64,000 nt of DNA. It comes from Hydractinia symbiolongicarpus (taxonomy: Eukaryota > Cnidaria > Hydrozoa > Anthoathecata > Hydractiniidae). The number at the start of each line of letters is the position of its first letter. The first letter of the stretch is position 1. Position numbers and translations under genes: made by a program. This document shows positions 22,500-35,312 of this stretch, piece by piece. The stretch lies in NCBI RefSeq assembly GCF_029227915.1, contig NC_079884.1:22320001-22384000 (forward strand). The letters are read 5' to 3'. A model generated the notes under the pieces. It made no database searches, was not told the origin of the DNA, and was given only the letters and a program-made list of their open reading frames with translations.

Positions 22500-23860
22500 G
22501 CAGAGCACAACTCACACATTGGTAACTAATTTCACCTAGTGTCTGCATCTTCTTCCTGCCATTGTGGAAACCCTAAAAGAAACTTTCCGCGAAAAAATGT
22601 CAATATTCCTAAGTATCTAAAGCTGGCTAGTTAAGTAGCTATATAAAAATTATTATAAAAATAAAATAGAGCTAGCTATAAAAGAACGACGGCAAAAAAC
22701 ACAACAACAGAATATTTTCCAATGTATACCCATTATGGATTTTATGGATTAGCCTGGAATGACCTGCCTGTCCTTCCTGCCTCTCGCGCTCTGTTGTCTG
22801 TCCTGCTTTTGTAACCCTGCGCCCCTCTCTCTCCTCATCAAAAATATCACAAAGGGAAAAATGCAACCCCAGGCTCTTTATCTCTTTTTAACGGCACCCC
22901 GTCCCATATTATATCTAAAAGAGAGAAAAAGCTCTGGGATCGAGGTTGTGAAAAATGATGAGTTTAGTTTACTAGTAGTGGGGATAAGAATAAAGACTTC
23001 GAATGAGAAATGGGGAAGCAAGCTCTGGTGTCCTGGTATGAAAAATCAAACCAGACAATTTTGATCAGATATAACTTAACTAACATACACCAATCCTAGG
23101 AAATAAACTATGCCCGCTATAAATGACTTATCGACGGTATTATTACTTTTCATATCATTGTTGTAGGAAAATAAAATGGCCGAACGTAACCAAAGTGCGC
23201 CTCAATTATATGGCTCAATGTTTCACCAGATTCTCAAAAATGAGGTTCAGCGCAACCCGACTTGCCACCATGGCGGGAGAACTCACTATACATGCTCATC
23301 GAACGCTGTCCAAGGGATATCTCGAGGTTAAACGCTTTTTTCCGTTTAGAACATTTCATCCCGCAATTTTAATTCTTTTTAAAGTGACTTAAAAAAGCAC
23401 GATCGATTAGTGGAATAATTTATAGAAAAGTTTATTTGAAAATTTAAAAATTTAATTTAAAAAGTGTAGCATGTACGAGAGCGCGCGAAAGAAGATTTAG
23501 ACATTACATAAAAAAACTATGAACTATGCTATGAAAATTCCTATAAATATTTTGCTGTGGGCAGAAAATCTGAAAATCTGAAAATTTATTTTATTTATTT
23601 TTATCAAAATAATGTTTTTACAGGATGACCTATTCAGTAGATTATTTAAAAATATGCTCGTTACTGCTATCAATTAGGGTTCACAAAAAATGAAAAACAT
23701 AAATGATTTTATATAAATAACAATTTAAAAAGTGTCACGTCAAAAACTAGCTGAAAGTAAGGAATAGTAAAAAGTATGTACACCATTGAAAAAACTAAAA
23801 CCACAATGGACTCTGTTGGAAAGGTGAAAGAAAACGACAATACAAAATAGCCATCAAAGT
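22500..23860. other. Intergenic, no gene supported
   Basis: Includes a somewhat GC-richer piece near 23170-23340 and half-sites of the CCCTGGGATCGAGG palindromic family near 22930. Open frames of 90-100 codons here carry no recognisable motif. Confidence 0.4.
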
Positions 23861-23868
23861 TCTTACAT

Positions 23869-24558
23869 ATGAAACCTCTCTATAGCGGACACCATTGGGG
23901 CCTCAAAAAAGTGTCCGCTATAGAGAGGTGTCGCCACATGGAGTTTCTTCCCAAAATTAGCTCAAATTTCTTCAAAAACCATCCCGGGACTATTAGTTCG
24001 TATTGAAATCGACCGTAAGGTGTATCAAGAGTCTGGTTTTGGGAGAAGAAAGGCAGTGAAGACAATATATTGAAGTTATGCTACCTTTCTTTTAAACTAA
24101 AAAAACCTCAAGACTTGACAAAAAACATTGAGATGTTGCTTTGTCATTGCGAAGACAATTTTATATCTTCCACTTTGTCAAATCTCTGCAAGTTTTCTTT
24201 TTTATAACCCTGAAAAAGCCATAAACTGGCTGAAAGATAGCATACAAAGAATTAAAGAATTATTAAATAATAATGTAAAAAATTGTCCTAAGTAAATATG
24301 AACAAATTATTTACAAAAATTTGTTTTGTGTGACCCACTCTTAAGCCTGTCCGCTTTAGAGAGGTCAGTTCCGGGGGGTAATGTCAATCGGGACCTTGAA
24401 ATGATGTCCGTTATATAGAGGTGTCCGCTATAAAGTGTCCGCTACATGGAGGTTTTACTATGAGAGTTTGACCGTAGTTTCATCCGTTCCCAAGAAAAAT
24501 GTCCGTTGTAGAGAGGTGTCCGCTATAAAGGATGTCCGCTATAAGGATCTTCACTGTA
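23869..24558. mobile_element. pogo/Tigger-like non-autonomous element
   Basis: The left end carries a perfect 18-bp foldback (23875-23892 and 23911-23928: CCTCTCTATAGCGGACAC and its complement). The right end (24340-24558) has several GTGTCCGCTATAGAGAGG-type words and finishes GATCTTCACTGTA next to TA. Such words are typical of the terminal regions of pogo/Tigger elements. No transposase frame is preserved. Confidence 0.55.
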
Positions 24559-25052
24559 TACTGTCTATACTTTTCGCACCAGAAGACAACAGTGTTCTTT
24601 TTTATGGTATTCTTGATCGAACATCGAACAAATGTTTACAAGTAGTACAATTTGTCTTGCACGATCGTCGATCGACTGAAGCCTTTTTTGTTGAGTACAC
24701 GTCAAGTTCAGGTTTATCATTCTGCTGTATGTCATCACAGGTACAATCATAGTCTGGTAAATTGTTTTTGCAGCTTTAACTGTGAGTAATGGTTGGATTT
24801 TGAGTAGAAGACGTATGACAAGTTTTTTTATGACAAGTTGAAGTCTTCATTGAGGTTGAACGATGTATTCAATTCTGTTCCAAGGTACTTATTATGAGTC
24901 ACTGTATTAACAATTTAATTACGGTATTTGATGCATACAAGTTTCGTTAATTTCTTCAGTTTTTGAGGTGTACCAAACAACATTGCGTCAGTTTTTTTCC
25001 TTTTTTTATGTTAAGATTGAGTTTGCTATCGTAATGAACAAATATAATTCAG

Positions 25053-25312
25053 AAGCTTCATTTCAAAGATTAATTTTCAAATTAAAAACATTTTGACTAT
25101 GTCGGGTAATAATCAGCAGCTTTCAGGGCCTCTTGTCTCTCACCGGCGCTGTGGTTTTTTACAGATCAGTTGTTAAACAAAAAGAAAAGCTTCATTTCAA
25201 AGATTTATTTCAAATTAAAAACATTTTGACTATGTCGGGTAATAATCAGCAGCTATCAGGGCTTCTTGTCTCTCACCGGCGCTGTGGTTTTTGACAGATC
25301 AGTTATACAAAA
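25053..25312. repeat. 134-bp tandem duplication
   Basis: The segment starting AAGCTTCATTTCAAAGAT at 25053 recurs at 25187 with only scattered differences. Both copies include 'ACTATGTCGGGTAATAATC' and 'TCTCTCACCGGCGCTGTGG'. Confidence 0.85.
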
Positions 25313-25683
25313 AAAAAAACAGGCCCTGGGATCGAGGTTGCGTTTTTTACGTAAAGCACAAAATCAGTCCAAAGATTTTAGGACCATTAATGTCAGCACT
25401 TTACACAGTAAAAAAAAACGCTACGCTATATTGCACATACCACTGTAAATTTAGTGCAGTTGCACATCTTAAGCTTTTAACAGAACGGGTTAATAAGCCT
25501 GGAAGGTTTGCACAAATTAACCCTACTTACGTATTTCTTGATAAAAATCCCCAGAAACTTTTCCATTTAAAAAATTCGCAAAAACGTAAGCGTGATGGTC
25601 GAGATGAACATAAGCCCAGAATATATGTAGTTTCCCGTAATGGAGAGTTAATAATGAAGAGATGTAGCGTAGAAAATTTGTGA
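25291..25683 (+). CDS. Unidentified open frame of 130 codons, doubtful
   Basis: An open frame starting at 25291 at the edge of the tandem duplication. The C-terminal half is basic and lysine-rich (FHLKNSQKRKRDGRD, then RIYVVSRNGELIMKR). I recognise no domain. It overlaps a CCCTGGGATCGAGG half-site of the palindromic family, so the 5' part at least is repeat-derived. It could be an exon of an unknown gene, a transposon gene relic, or a chance frame. I lean to non-genic. Confidence 0.2.
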   Translation: MTDQLYKKKNRPWDRGCVFYVKHKISPKILGPLMSALYTVKKNATLYCTYHCKFSAVAHLKLLTERVNKPGRFAQINPTYVFLDKNPQKLFHLKNSQKRKRDGRDEHKPRIYVVSRNGELIMKRCSVENL

Positions 25684-26185
25684 TCATGAAGATGGCAGAT
25701 GCTTGTGTAAAGCTCGTTAACACAAAAAATAAATTTTTACCGTTATAGCTATCGTAACACTGAACTGAGAAAATATAGCTAGTGATTTATCTGGGAAAAG
25801 AAGCAGTTCGCCTCAGAAAGACAAACAGGGTGCAATTCACAGTAAACAATGAATGATAAATGTATGTTATGTGAAGGATACTTAAAAACATGCAAAGGAT
25901 TTTTACAGCATCTCATTAATTCGCGCAAAAATAAAATAAAAAAACTGAACCGAAAGAGAATGCAAAATCCAAATTCTAAAATTTTCTTTTTCATTTTACC
26001 TTTTTCTCCGGTAAATATTGTCCGGCCATCCCATTCCCCCTCTTTTTTTTTTTTTCTTATTAAGTTCTGTCACAAAACTATTTTGCTAATTGCTACAACT
26101 TTTGTCATAGATAAATAATTTAGTATTAGCGTTAATGTTTTCAAATCATTCCTTTAGTCTTACTTCTCTATTATAATAGCCGTAT

Positions 26186-26341
26186 TCTGTCTGTCTGTCT
26201 CTGCGCGTACCCCCCGCTGAGTTAGAAAATGATGTTACGGAAACACGAATGTCAAATGCGATATATTTTTATTCACTTTGTTGCGACGGGTAAATATAAA
26301 GGACGGGCAAACCCGTAGATTTTTCCACGGGCAACGACTAG
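26186..26341 (+). mobile_element. Mini-Helitron-like element, copy A
   Basis: Starts TCTGTCTGTCTGTC and ends with a hairpin (CCCGTAGA...TCCACGGG), then a few bases, then CTAG followed by T. A 5' TC, a 3' hairpin close to CTRR and a T on the 3' flank are the hallmarks of Helitron ends. It is far too short to code for anything. Confidence 0.5.
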
Positions 26342-26363
26342 TATTATATTATATATTTTTACG

Positions 26364-26449
26364 TCTGTCCGTCCGTCCGTCTGTCACGCAAAATGGTAGC
26401 TTAGCTGCGACGGGCGAACCCGTGGATTTTTCCACGGGCTAACGACTAG
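26364..26449 (+). mobile_element. Mini-Helitron-like element, copy B
   Basis: Starts TCTGTCCGTCCGTCCG and ends with the perfect hairpin CCCGTGGATTTTTCCACGGG, 7 bases, CTAG, then T. It is the cleanest 3' end of this family in the window, and lies 22 bp after copy A in the same orientation. Confidence 0.55.
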
Positions 26450-26528
26450 TAGTTTACAAATGTTTGTTTGTTAATCGGATGAAAAGGGCTTTCCCCGACA
26501 TGGACCAAGTGAGCAAAGAACAATAGAA

Positions 26529-26786
26529 TTAGCCAATCAAAAGGCCCAGCGTAATTTTTCCCACCTTAACTACTCCGATTTCCTGATAACTCAATCCTGA
26601 TTATTTCTAGAACTGTGGTGTCAACCTTTAAATGTTTAATGTTATCTTTCCACGCTGAATGTCTCCCGTTTCTATATGTGGTTTTTTCATTGTAATGATA
26701 TGATTCTTTTTGAAATATATTTTATTAGACTGAAAAAAAAAAAAATCCTGGTGGTATGAAAAATTACGCTGGGTCTCCTGGCTAGT
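26529..26786. mobile_element. TIR element of about 255 bp
   Basis: CCCAGCGTAATTTTTC at 26545-26560 is matched by its complement at 26758-26773. The outer AGCCA.../...TGGCTAG extends the imperfect terminal repeat. No coding content. Confidence 0.55.
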
Positions 26787-26814
26787 CTATAATAAAAGCT
26801 AACCAAAAAGGATC

Positions 26815-26892
26815 GATTTTCATGACTCGAATGACTTGAACCCACGAGAGTTAGCAATGGAAGCGAAAGTTCTACAACAAGACTATCAGTAT
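26815..26892 (-). mobile_element. tRNA-like SINE fragment, minus strand
   Basis: The minus strand reads an A-box-like TAGTCTTGTTGTAGAAC (near 26887), then about 30 bases, then the B box GGGTTCAAGTC (near 26843). It resembles a tRNA head related to the copy at 22420-22490. Confidence 0.45.
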
Positions 26893-26999
26893 TAACTTTC
26901 CGGTACTGATTATAATTATATCACATCAAGTATTTTGTAACAAATTTAAGAAGAAACAGCGGTATATGATGAAAAATAATTCCGGAACTGTCTTTATCT

Positions 27000-28985
27000 C
27001 TTACGTTATGTGAAGCTGGTTATCTGAGTTACGGTTACGTTGTATCCATGTGCTTCGATATGCTGTGTATGTATGTCTGCGACTTATGTGATGCATAGGT
27101 GTAAAGAAAACTTGACTTTTTCACAACTCCTAGATATGTGTTCCCCAAAGGATTCTCCCACACGTTATCACGGTTGCAACTAAAATTGAGCGTATTTTTG
27201 GCGACTGTATTTTTCTTTTTCGTTAAAACTTCGTGAAGTAGGAATGACCATTTTAGAATACTGTCTTTAAGAAACATACAGACATTTTAGTCACTGCGGA
27301 ACTTGGTCCTGCAAAAAAAAGAAATTACCAATTTGAATGCACGTAAGGATAGTTTCAACCATCAAATTTGCAGTAATTAGTTACAATTTGATATTTCTTT
27401 TAATTACATCAATTATATCTAAACCATTAGGTCTCCTCCGGAGTGGATTTTCTCACACGTACACGTTCTGAAGTTGAAACTAAGACAGAAAACGGTGAAG
27501 TGCTTATGCTTTGATAATATATATTCTCGCGATGACAAAGCAATGTCATTTTTGCCAGTGAACTCGAGAAAAATAAACAAAACAGCCAAATAATATATAA
27601 TTTTGTTCTTCTGTGTGAGGTATGTTTATTTTTTTATTTTATTTGTATCGTTTTGTGAAAACAATGTGTTCCTAGTTTAGCCACATAAGACGAGAAAAAA
27701 AAGAACTATAAAGAAGTCAAAATGCGATTTTTAATAATATTTTTTGTTTGCAGTCAAATACGGAATAAAAAGTCCAGGGATCGATTGACCGATATCAGCA
27801 AATACTTTACTTTTGTACAAGAACAACAAAAATGTATTATATACGCCCTGGGCGTTTGCTAAAATTTTATTCTTTAAAGGTTGTTCTTTGCTAGAATGAC
27901 CTTTCACCATCATTTTGTTTTAATAACATTTAATGCCGTTTTTAAATCCATTGAGCAGCGCTTATTAGGTTTTGGGCGTATATTTTAGCACTGGCGTTTA
28001 TTTAAGTTCTTATCTGAGAACAAACGATATAGTTGCTGTCAAGTCTACATATAGCGGACACTACGTTTGCATTGGCCAAGTTTTAATAAAACAACCCCAT
28101 AAAGACCACATACTTTTTTTTATTTTTACTTATTTTGTTTAAAGATTTTCTTTTATAGAGAGTGTTGTATAGAAAGGTTTTCAGCGACGTCACAATAATC
28201 CCCTTACAACTGCGTATGGGTAAAGGCTATAAGCAGTGTATTTGTTATATTTTATTAACGACTGTACGGATATATAATGAACGCCGATATAAAGAAAGTG
28301 TATCTTATACAGCTAATGTCCACTCGATAAAGTCCTATGACAGTTTTAATATTGTTTTAAGAAAAGTTTGACCGCTGTATTCCATATCCGTTAAAAGCAG
28401 GTTCCGTGGTTCATATACCGCAAAATCTTGCACAAATCCATGATGTAACCATGGACGCTGTTAAAAAACAACTACATAACGCCCAGTAAACCTACCCTAA
28501 CGTAATAAACGCCATTATTGCATAAAATCTCCATTGATTAACATCTTAAATTAGCAGGGACCTAAAAAATTGTCCGCCATAGTCGTGTACTCAATGCATT
28601 GCGTGTTTTCATTAAAAGTTTATGCAGGAAATGACATGAATAGCAAAAATATAGTATTTACATATGTGCTTAATCATTTTTTTTTACAAAAAAAACAAAA
28701 CAACTACACTTTATATCAACTTCTTGTTTGCCATAAGTAATGACAATCAATAAAGGTATTATAAAATTTGTATGATTTCATATGCAACAAAGCTCTTTTT
28801 TAAGTAGCTTCTTTTTTGTATACTTTTGCATGTTATTTTATAACACAACTTTTCCAAAGCTTTACTTAAAGTTTGCTTAAAGCTTAAGTATTGCCCACCG
28901 CTGCAAATTTAATATTTATTGAGTATATTTTAACATGAAACGCAGTTGTTCTCATGCTACACCTAAGAATCCGTTTTTGACTTAT
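27000..28985. other. Intergenic upstream of the TRP gene
   Basis: No gene seen. Words related to the 'tgtccgctatagagagg' family occur at about 28045-28060 and 28565-28580, suggesting another decayed pogo/Tigger-like derivative. The TRP promoter is presumably in the last few hundred bases but is not recognisable. Confidence 0.4.
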
Positions 28986-28997
28986 AGCTAAGACGAC
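28981..28997 (+). promoter_or_regulatory. Possible splice acceptor just before the TRP start
   Basis: TTTTTGACTTATAG ends at 28987, ten bases before the ATG at 28998. It could be the 3' end of a 5' UTR intron or a trans-splice acceptor. A second AG (28992) is even closer. Confidence 0.3.
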
Positions 28998-31900
28998 ATG
29001 GCAATAACCAACCCAACATACGATGACGCACTTGTTGACGATTTTGGAGAATATTCGCAACTTCTTGGACATCTCAGTGAATCGTTAAATGAACTCGAAT
29101 TAGAAGACGAAGACAAAGAGTTAACTGCAAGCAGTTTACAACTATCCAAAACCACACACGACGGGAAAGTATTAACATGGCGAAAAGGACCTGCACCAGT
29201 GGACCAAAGAGATGGAATTGTGACAACTAAATTGGCCTCCCTCCAAGGTAATTTTGCTTGTGCTAAATAAATAACTCACTGTCACTTGTTCCAATTCATC
29301 AATAGAAATTACTAAGCAGGTGATCCTGTTCGAATACGTACAAAATTGATTAAAGATATCAAGATATGTAGCTAAAGGTTAGTTACAATTCCGTGTCACT
29401 AACTTATACTCGTTTTCAGGTCAAGATTTACCTCCCGGCATCTTTGCCGCACCATGACTACACCCTCCACACAAAAGATCCTGGGAACGAAAATGTCAAC
29501 GTAAAACACAAATAGTTTTTTTTATCACTTCTTAGCACTTGCCAAGAAGTCAAAAATTTGTTTAAAATATTTATCTAATATTAAAATCGCTTTTAGAGTT
29601 TTAATGTATTCATCTCTCTTGTGAATAAAACGCTTTTTAAATGTCTTCAATAGTAAAATGGCACAAATTGCTTAAAAAAATAGAGGTTAAAATACTCACA
29701 TGGTAAAAATTTACAAATTCCATAATTAACAGGACAAAACTAGTAGCAAGCAATTGAAATCTTACATCCTACCAACATATTCTGGCTTCCCAATTAACGA
29801 TTCTGTTACATGTTTATAGGAGTTCATGAAATGGGTAGCGATCCCGCTGCATTACATGCTAGTGGAAACATGTCTTCGAACCAACAGAACAACAGGACGG
29901 CTTCAGTGGCACTGCTAAATTATTTTGCATTTCTTGGCACCACCAATGAAAAATCTAGGGCCGATTACGCCTATATGGAAAACTTGCTGCTTAGTGCAGG
30001 TATACATAGAAAAGAGCCAAATATTATTTCAGGTTACAATTTTTACATGAACCACATAGATTATAAAAAAATAATAATCGCAAATTTTTTCCCTGATATT
30101 TTTGATTGCCTTTTTTTTACTGCTTTTTTTTCCTTGTCATTTTTTTCTATTCGCATATTTTGTATGCGCGTTTAATCCTTAGCGTACAACAGCGCCCAAT
30201 AGCGCTTACTCGTACAATACTGCACTTGTATTAACCCCACGCGAAATCCACTATCCAATTTTTTTATAAAATCATTTTCATTTCGCTACTTATTATTCAA
30301 TTTTCCATTACATTATGACATTTTCAATGCTATTCAAAGTCATATTGTATAAAGCGACGAAAGACGTGAAGCTAGGATTTTTTGTCCCTAACTTTATTTC
30401 CTAAGGAAAATAACCACACCAAAATATCTCGAGAAAAATGCGCAATATTGTACTCTGTACCGTGCGATAACTATTACTTATGTCAAATAAACACGCCATA
30501 TGTATCACTTATGCTTGGATAATTCTTCCTCTTTTTAGACATTAACCATACTGATGTATTCGGACAGTCCATCATGCATGAAGTTGCCAGAGAATGGCAT
30601 ACTGATTTGGCATACTTTTTAAAAGTTAAAGGAGCTGATATAGATAAGTCGGACAACTTCGGACGCACTCCACTCTTTGTTGCGGTTGCGTCGAATAACC
30701 TAGAAATGACCGAATGGTTAATCAAAAATGGCGGTAAGAGAGTTTCATGCTGGACCGTTTTATTTTTATCATTTTGTTGATTTGGATTTTTCTGGTTCTG
30801 TTCTGGTTATAATCCACTGAAAGTTTACTGTGCTAAAGATTTTGTTTGTTATTTAAAATTTTATCGCAACTACACTGGTAGGAATAGGTAGATACCTTTT
30901 CAGGCGAAAAAGTGTCGAAAAAAGTTTTCGTCGGACAAATATTCGACATCCAGAGGAAATTTCCTTGGTTTCCCGCTTTTAAAAATTCTTGTTTCTGTTC
31001 TTTCTGTCTCTATGTTTTTTTTTGAGTGATTTTTCTAAAGGTCTAAACATAATACGTCGGACAAAACTTTATGGAAAAACAATATTCATCAGACAAAATT
31101 TTTATTTACCTAAAAAAAAATTTCATGACATTTGTCCGACATTATTTTATTCTGTTTGCTTTTACTACCTTAATAATAGACCTAATTTTACAACAAAATC
31201 ATAATTTTTTTACGAAGGCATGTTTTTAATTTCTTTAGCTAATATAAATCATCGAACTATGGAGGGACAAGAACAGACAGCACTGCACTTTGCTGCAAAA
31301 TTTGATGCACTAGAAGTGTTCATGGCATTGATGAAACATGGCGCAGATCCATTTGTTTTGGATGCAAAACAAAGAACACCTTTCTTCTTAGCTGCAGAAT
31401 ACGGTTTGTACATGTTTCATAGCAAAGGTTAAACTAAAAAAACCTTTAAACTGAGACGTTTCTTGCTCAGAGCAGGAAGTCGTTCGGAAGTTCCTTGTCA
31501 ATATGTTCAGTTTTGTAAAGGTTAATCAAAATGAAGTTCAGAATAACTCAGGAAGGCAAATGGTGGACCTTTTTGGATAACAAATTTTATTTGTTGCCCT
31601 AGGACTAAACCGAATGTGTACATATATGTTAAAGATAGGCTTGCCTACGTGTTCGTATAACGATTGCGGAATCTGCTGCATTGACTTTATTTTGGACAAA
31701 CTTCCATATGATTCTTCTGTGATTGCATTGAATCAATATGTCGCCACTGACCAGGTGCTGGGGAAAGAAAAGTACTACATCAATTGTCTGGGAAAACGAA
31801 GATGGAGATTGTTAAACAGTGCAAAGAATGAGGACGAGTACAAGATACATCCGACCGATCCCCCTGTACCACTTGATGTAAGTTACATGCGTCTAATTCA

Positions 31901-34725
31901 ACGGCAATAGATTCTACTTTGCCCTGTTTGAGATGAATTACAATTCGAATTGCATTATGAAGTACAACTTTTCTTTTGACTTTCATTCGTAATATTCTAC
32001 TCATCCTTTTCAATTGGATAATGTTTCAGCACACCTGTTTTATATTTTTCTGAAAAAAAAAAAACGAAAAATATTCTTGAAACTTATATGGGTTATTTGA
32101 TCAATCCCAAACTTAGTGAACAAACCACCATCCTCAAGCTTGTGGGTCGTAGGGCATTGTAATGAGTGTAGACGTTTGACCAAAATGTCACTTCTTCAGA
32201 ATCTTAACACGTTTGCGTTTGTATTTTTAAAATTAGATAATAGTGGAAAACAAAGACCTTGAGCTGATAACCCATCCCGTCATATTGGAATTAATTGCGT
32301 TGAAGCGAGAGAAATATGGGTTCAAATACAACGTGGCTAACATAGCTATGTACCTTCTTTTCACGATTGTTTGGACGATAGCAATTTCACTTAGAGGTTT
32401 TGAACACAAAAAGACACCTGTTTTAGTCTTTACTGTTCTTGGACAACTGCTCACAATTCTGTTTATCATTAAGGTAGGATTTTGTGATACTAGAAATATA
32501 AACTACGTTGTCGAGGTAAGCTTTTACATTAATCAATTATTTGGTTCGGATTTAGTGAATCTTCGGTAGTGCAGGCGAGGCTTTTTTTCCTAATTTTACA
32601 AAAAATTAGATTTTTTTTTGTTCTGTCAATTATTCCTTTCTATTATTATTCTTCCTCTCTTGTGCACAGAGATCAGTTTCTAGATAGGGAAATCTTAAGT
32701 ATTATTTAATAGTAGATTATGGTATTACTTTATATTAAAATTACCAAACTACATAACTATTTTTTACGCTTTGTCTTAGTTGTCAAAGGAGTACTCAGCA
32801 AACGTACAATATTTCAAGGCCAAGAAACAAAGCATTTTAGAAGGTGTGGAGGAGAACAAAAAGTATTGTCATCCACGCTGGGAGGTCGAAGGAAACATGC
32901 TGAAAGAAATTAGTGATAATGCAGAAATGTTGAGTGCCACGTTTTGGAGAGATGGTTGGAACTTCGTTGAAGGATTCTGTTTGCTTATGGCGAGCGTTCA
33001 AACGATTCTAACAGTAACTTTAGCAATAGTGAATCCATCACATGGTACTTATAAAATTAGATCATATTACTCTGCCATATTTGTTGTTGTCGTTTGGATA
33101 CGGTTGAACCGATCTCTGAGGTTAGTTCAGTCAGTTGGACCATTCATCGCTATGTTGGGTGAATGTGTGATCGCTACTGCAAGATTTGCTTTCCTGTTCT
33201 TCGAGTTTTTTATTCCGTTCTCAGTTTCATTTTGGATTACATTTGGTGGCGTTCGGAAAGGTATGCAAAATATTTTTTTCCTATTATAGCTTTCAGTGAT
33301 ATTAACCTGAAATTGAGAAAATGTTAGGTTGTCTATCCTTGCAACGAAATATACCATAACGGTGGACAAATCAAGTTTCTGCAAGCTATTTCATTGAAAT
33401 CTTTGGTTTTAGGAAGTGCTGGTGGCGAGTACGAAACATTCAATGATATGTTGTATCAATTATATCTTCTTACAATCGTAGGAGACTACGATTATGATAC
33501 ATTAAAAGCCGTTAATAAGATTCCTTCTCAAATTTTTGTTGGCTTGTACGTGATTCTAGTCAGCGTGATCAGTTTGAACCTGTTTATTGCGCTGCTGTCT
33601 GAAGCAGTTGCCAGGGTTAATCAAACTGCATTAGCTACAACTTTCTTGAAAGAAGCTGAAGAACTTGTCACTCTGGAAAGACTTTTTCCATACTTGAGAA
33701 AGGAGTTTGACGTATATGCTAACAAATATTATGCACCTGAAGTGAGTTGGAATTTTCTTTTTATTTCACAAGTTGTGTGGATTACAAGAAAAAAGCAACC
33801 CAGAAAGTAGCGTTACGCTGAAAATAGTGTTTTGGTAAAATTTTGCCAAGGCCAAGACCTTTTTTATTTGGAACTTCTCACCGTAAAAACTTGTAGTAAA
33901 CACTGACACAAAAATAGCCCAGGTTTCTTTTTAGAATTATTGCCAATTTTTTGAAATGGTGAACTTCGTGTTAACTAAAAGATAAAAGCTGGACAACAGA
34001 TCAGGTTTTTAGCTTTGAAAGAGGTTGAAAGACTTGCAACAAAAAGTAGATTTGTAGAAAAACATCTAAGAATTAGGATAATCGATCATGCATCTGTTTT
34101 TAAGCTTTTTGCTGGATAGGTGCGCTACACATATTTTAAAAAAATTAATTATCATATCCTATTGTTGTAATAAACTTGATAATATGTCATACTCATGTTG
34201 TGCATGGGTGGCATTTAATGCAAAAAGGTAACCCAGGTCCAACTATAAGAACTAAATTTGCAACTGATTGCATAGAAATATCAAAAAAAAACATTATTTT
34301 GTGTTTAGTTAAAAGATGTTTCTCGTATTTCAACAAGTGAGATGTATAATTCCAAGAAAATGATTTTTGACATGTCGAGATCTATGCAATTTTTAAAAGA
34401 CGATCTTTGTACGATAATGGATACTCATGTTGAATTACAGAAAAACATGCAAGAAGAAGAAATGGCTGTAAGCGTATTCCTGTGAAGTTAGATGCAATAC
34501 TGTCATCGTATTATTTTGCAAAAGCATATTTTTTGTTTTTAGATAAAAACCTTCCGTCAACTATACAGTAAAGAAAAAATTGAAGAAATCAATTCTCTTT
34601 TCGATAACGTGTTTGATTTTCAGACAACTAAATTAAACAAGATTCACAGAGTTACAAGAAACACATTCAACCGTTTCATGAAGAAACAATTTTTAGATAG
34701 TCTTTCGGATGAAAACAGTTCGTGA
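28998..34725 (+). CDS. Ankyrin-repeat TRP cation channel (TRPA/TRPV-related), complete, ten exons
   Basis: Probable plasma-membrane cation channel of the TRP superfamily. Exons: 28998-29247, 29820-29999, 30539-30733, 31239-31403, 31603-31877, 32237-32515, 32780-33260, 33413-33741, 34309-34467, 34543-34725. They join in phase to 831 aa. An acidic N-terminus (1-83) precedes about four ankyrin repeats (about 140-290; examples FGRTPLFVAVA and QTALHFAAKFDALEVF). A pre-S1 linker follows (LITHPVILELIALKREKYGF, TRPA-like). S1 is at about 385-405, S2 about 418-440, S3 about 505-525. S4 carries WIRLNRSLRL, then VGPFIAMLG and S5. The pore loop contains LTIVGDYDYD, and S6 (VILVSVISLNLFIALLSEAV) is rather TRPV-like. 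The cytoplasmic tail (720-831) is charged, helical and coiled-coil-like. Exon 6 could instead end at an earlier in-frame donor (after 32473), shortening S2. The ankyrin set is much shorter than in TRPA1. Subfamily placement is uncertain. Confidence 0.88.
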
Positions 34726-34804
34726 AAGCATTGAGGTCAAAACAGAGATGGTGGAAAATATTGCATTTACGAATATGAAAATCGAATGTAATTTATTTTT
34801 TGTA

Positions 34805-34810
34805 AATAAA
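34805..34810 (+). terminator. Poly(A) signal of the TRP gene
   Basis: AATAAA, 79 bases after the TGA stop; the first canonical hexamer on this strand downstream of the coding region. Confidence 0.7.
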
Positions 34811-35198
34811 CTTGTATAAAAATAATTATAATTAAAATAGGAAAGATAAAATGAATATTGCTCCATATTCTTTGACGACCATTTCCACTGGCAAAAACTT
34901 TAAATGATATATTTTATGACAGTAATAATATATGCTTTTAGTTCTCGCAACGGACATAGCTCGTCTATAATGCATAAAAAGTAAGTAAGCCTAACATATC
35001 TAACAATGAGCAAGAAAGATATTTGATTACAGCTAAGATCCTCTATGTAGAACCCAAAGATACAAGATGATTCTTTCCTACACTAATTTGAAAGGCATTT
35101 ATAACATAGGAATAAATATTAAAACTTTATCACCATGGTGCAATGACTGACTGTTGATATCAGGATTTCTCACGAGCTTGTGTCACTGCAAACTATGT
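34811..35198. other. Intergenic, nothing recognised
   Basis: Short AT-rich spacer between the TRP poly(A) signal and a palindromic repeat. No coding or structural feature is seen. Confidence 0.4.
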
Positions 35199-35202
35199 TG
35201 GC

Positions 35203-35312
35203 CAACCTCGTCCCCAGGGTCTTGTGGCCCCTGAGCCGTTATTACGGAGTGGCCAACAATTTTCGCCGCTATCAACGTATCAACAAGGCAAAATGCCCTG
35301 GGAACGAGGTTG
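35203..35312. mobile_element. Palindromic element, CAACCTCGTCCCCAGGG family
   Basis: The left arm CAACCTCGTCCCCAGGG and the right arm CCCTGGGAACGAGGTTG are imperfect inverted repeats. The left arm continues 'TCTTGTGGCCCCTGAGCCG', as in the copy at 48277-48349. Flanks share GTTGGC. Confidence 0.65.

Noticed and set aside
29420-29460. Acceptor-like TTTTCAG at 29420 followed by an in-phase segment of the TRP gene (GQDLPPGIFAAP then stop)
   Set aside because: It reaches a stop after about a dozen codons. The next exon at 29820 joins exon 1 in phase directly, so this is at best a minor alternative terminal exon.
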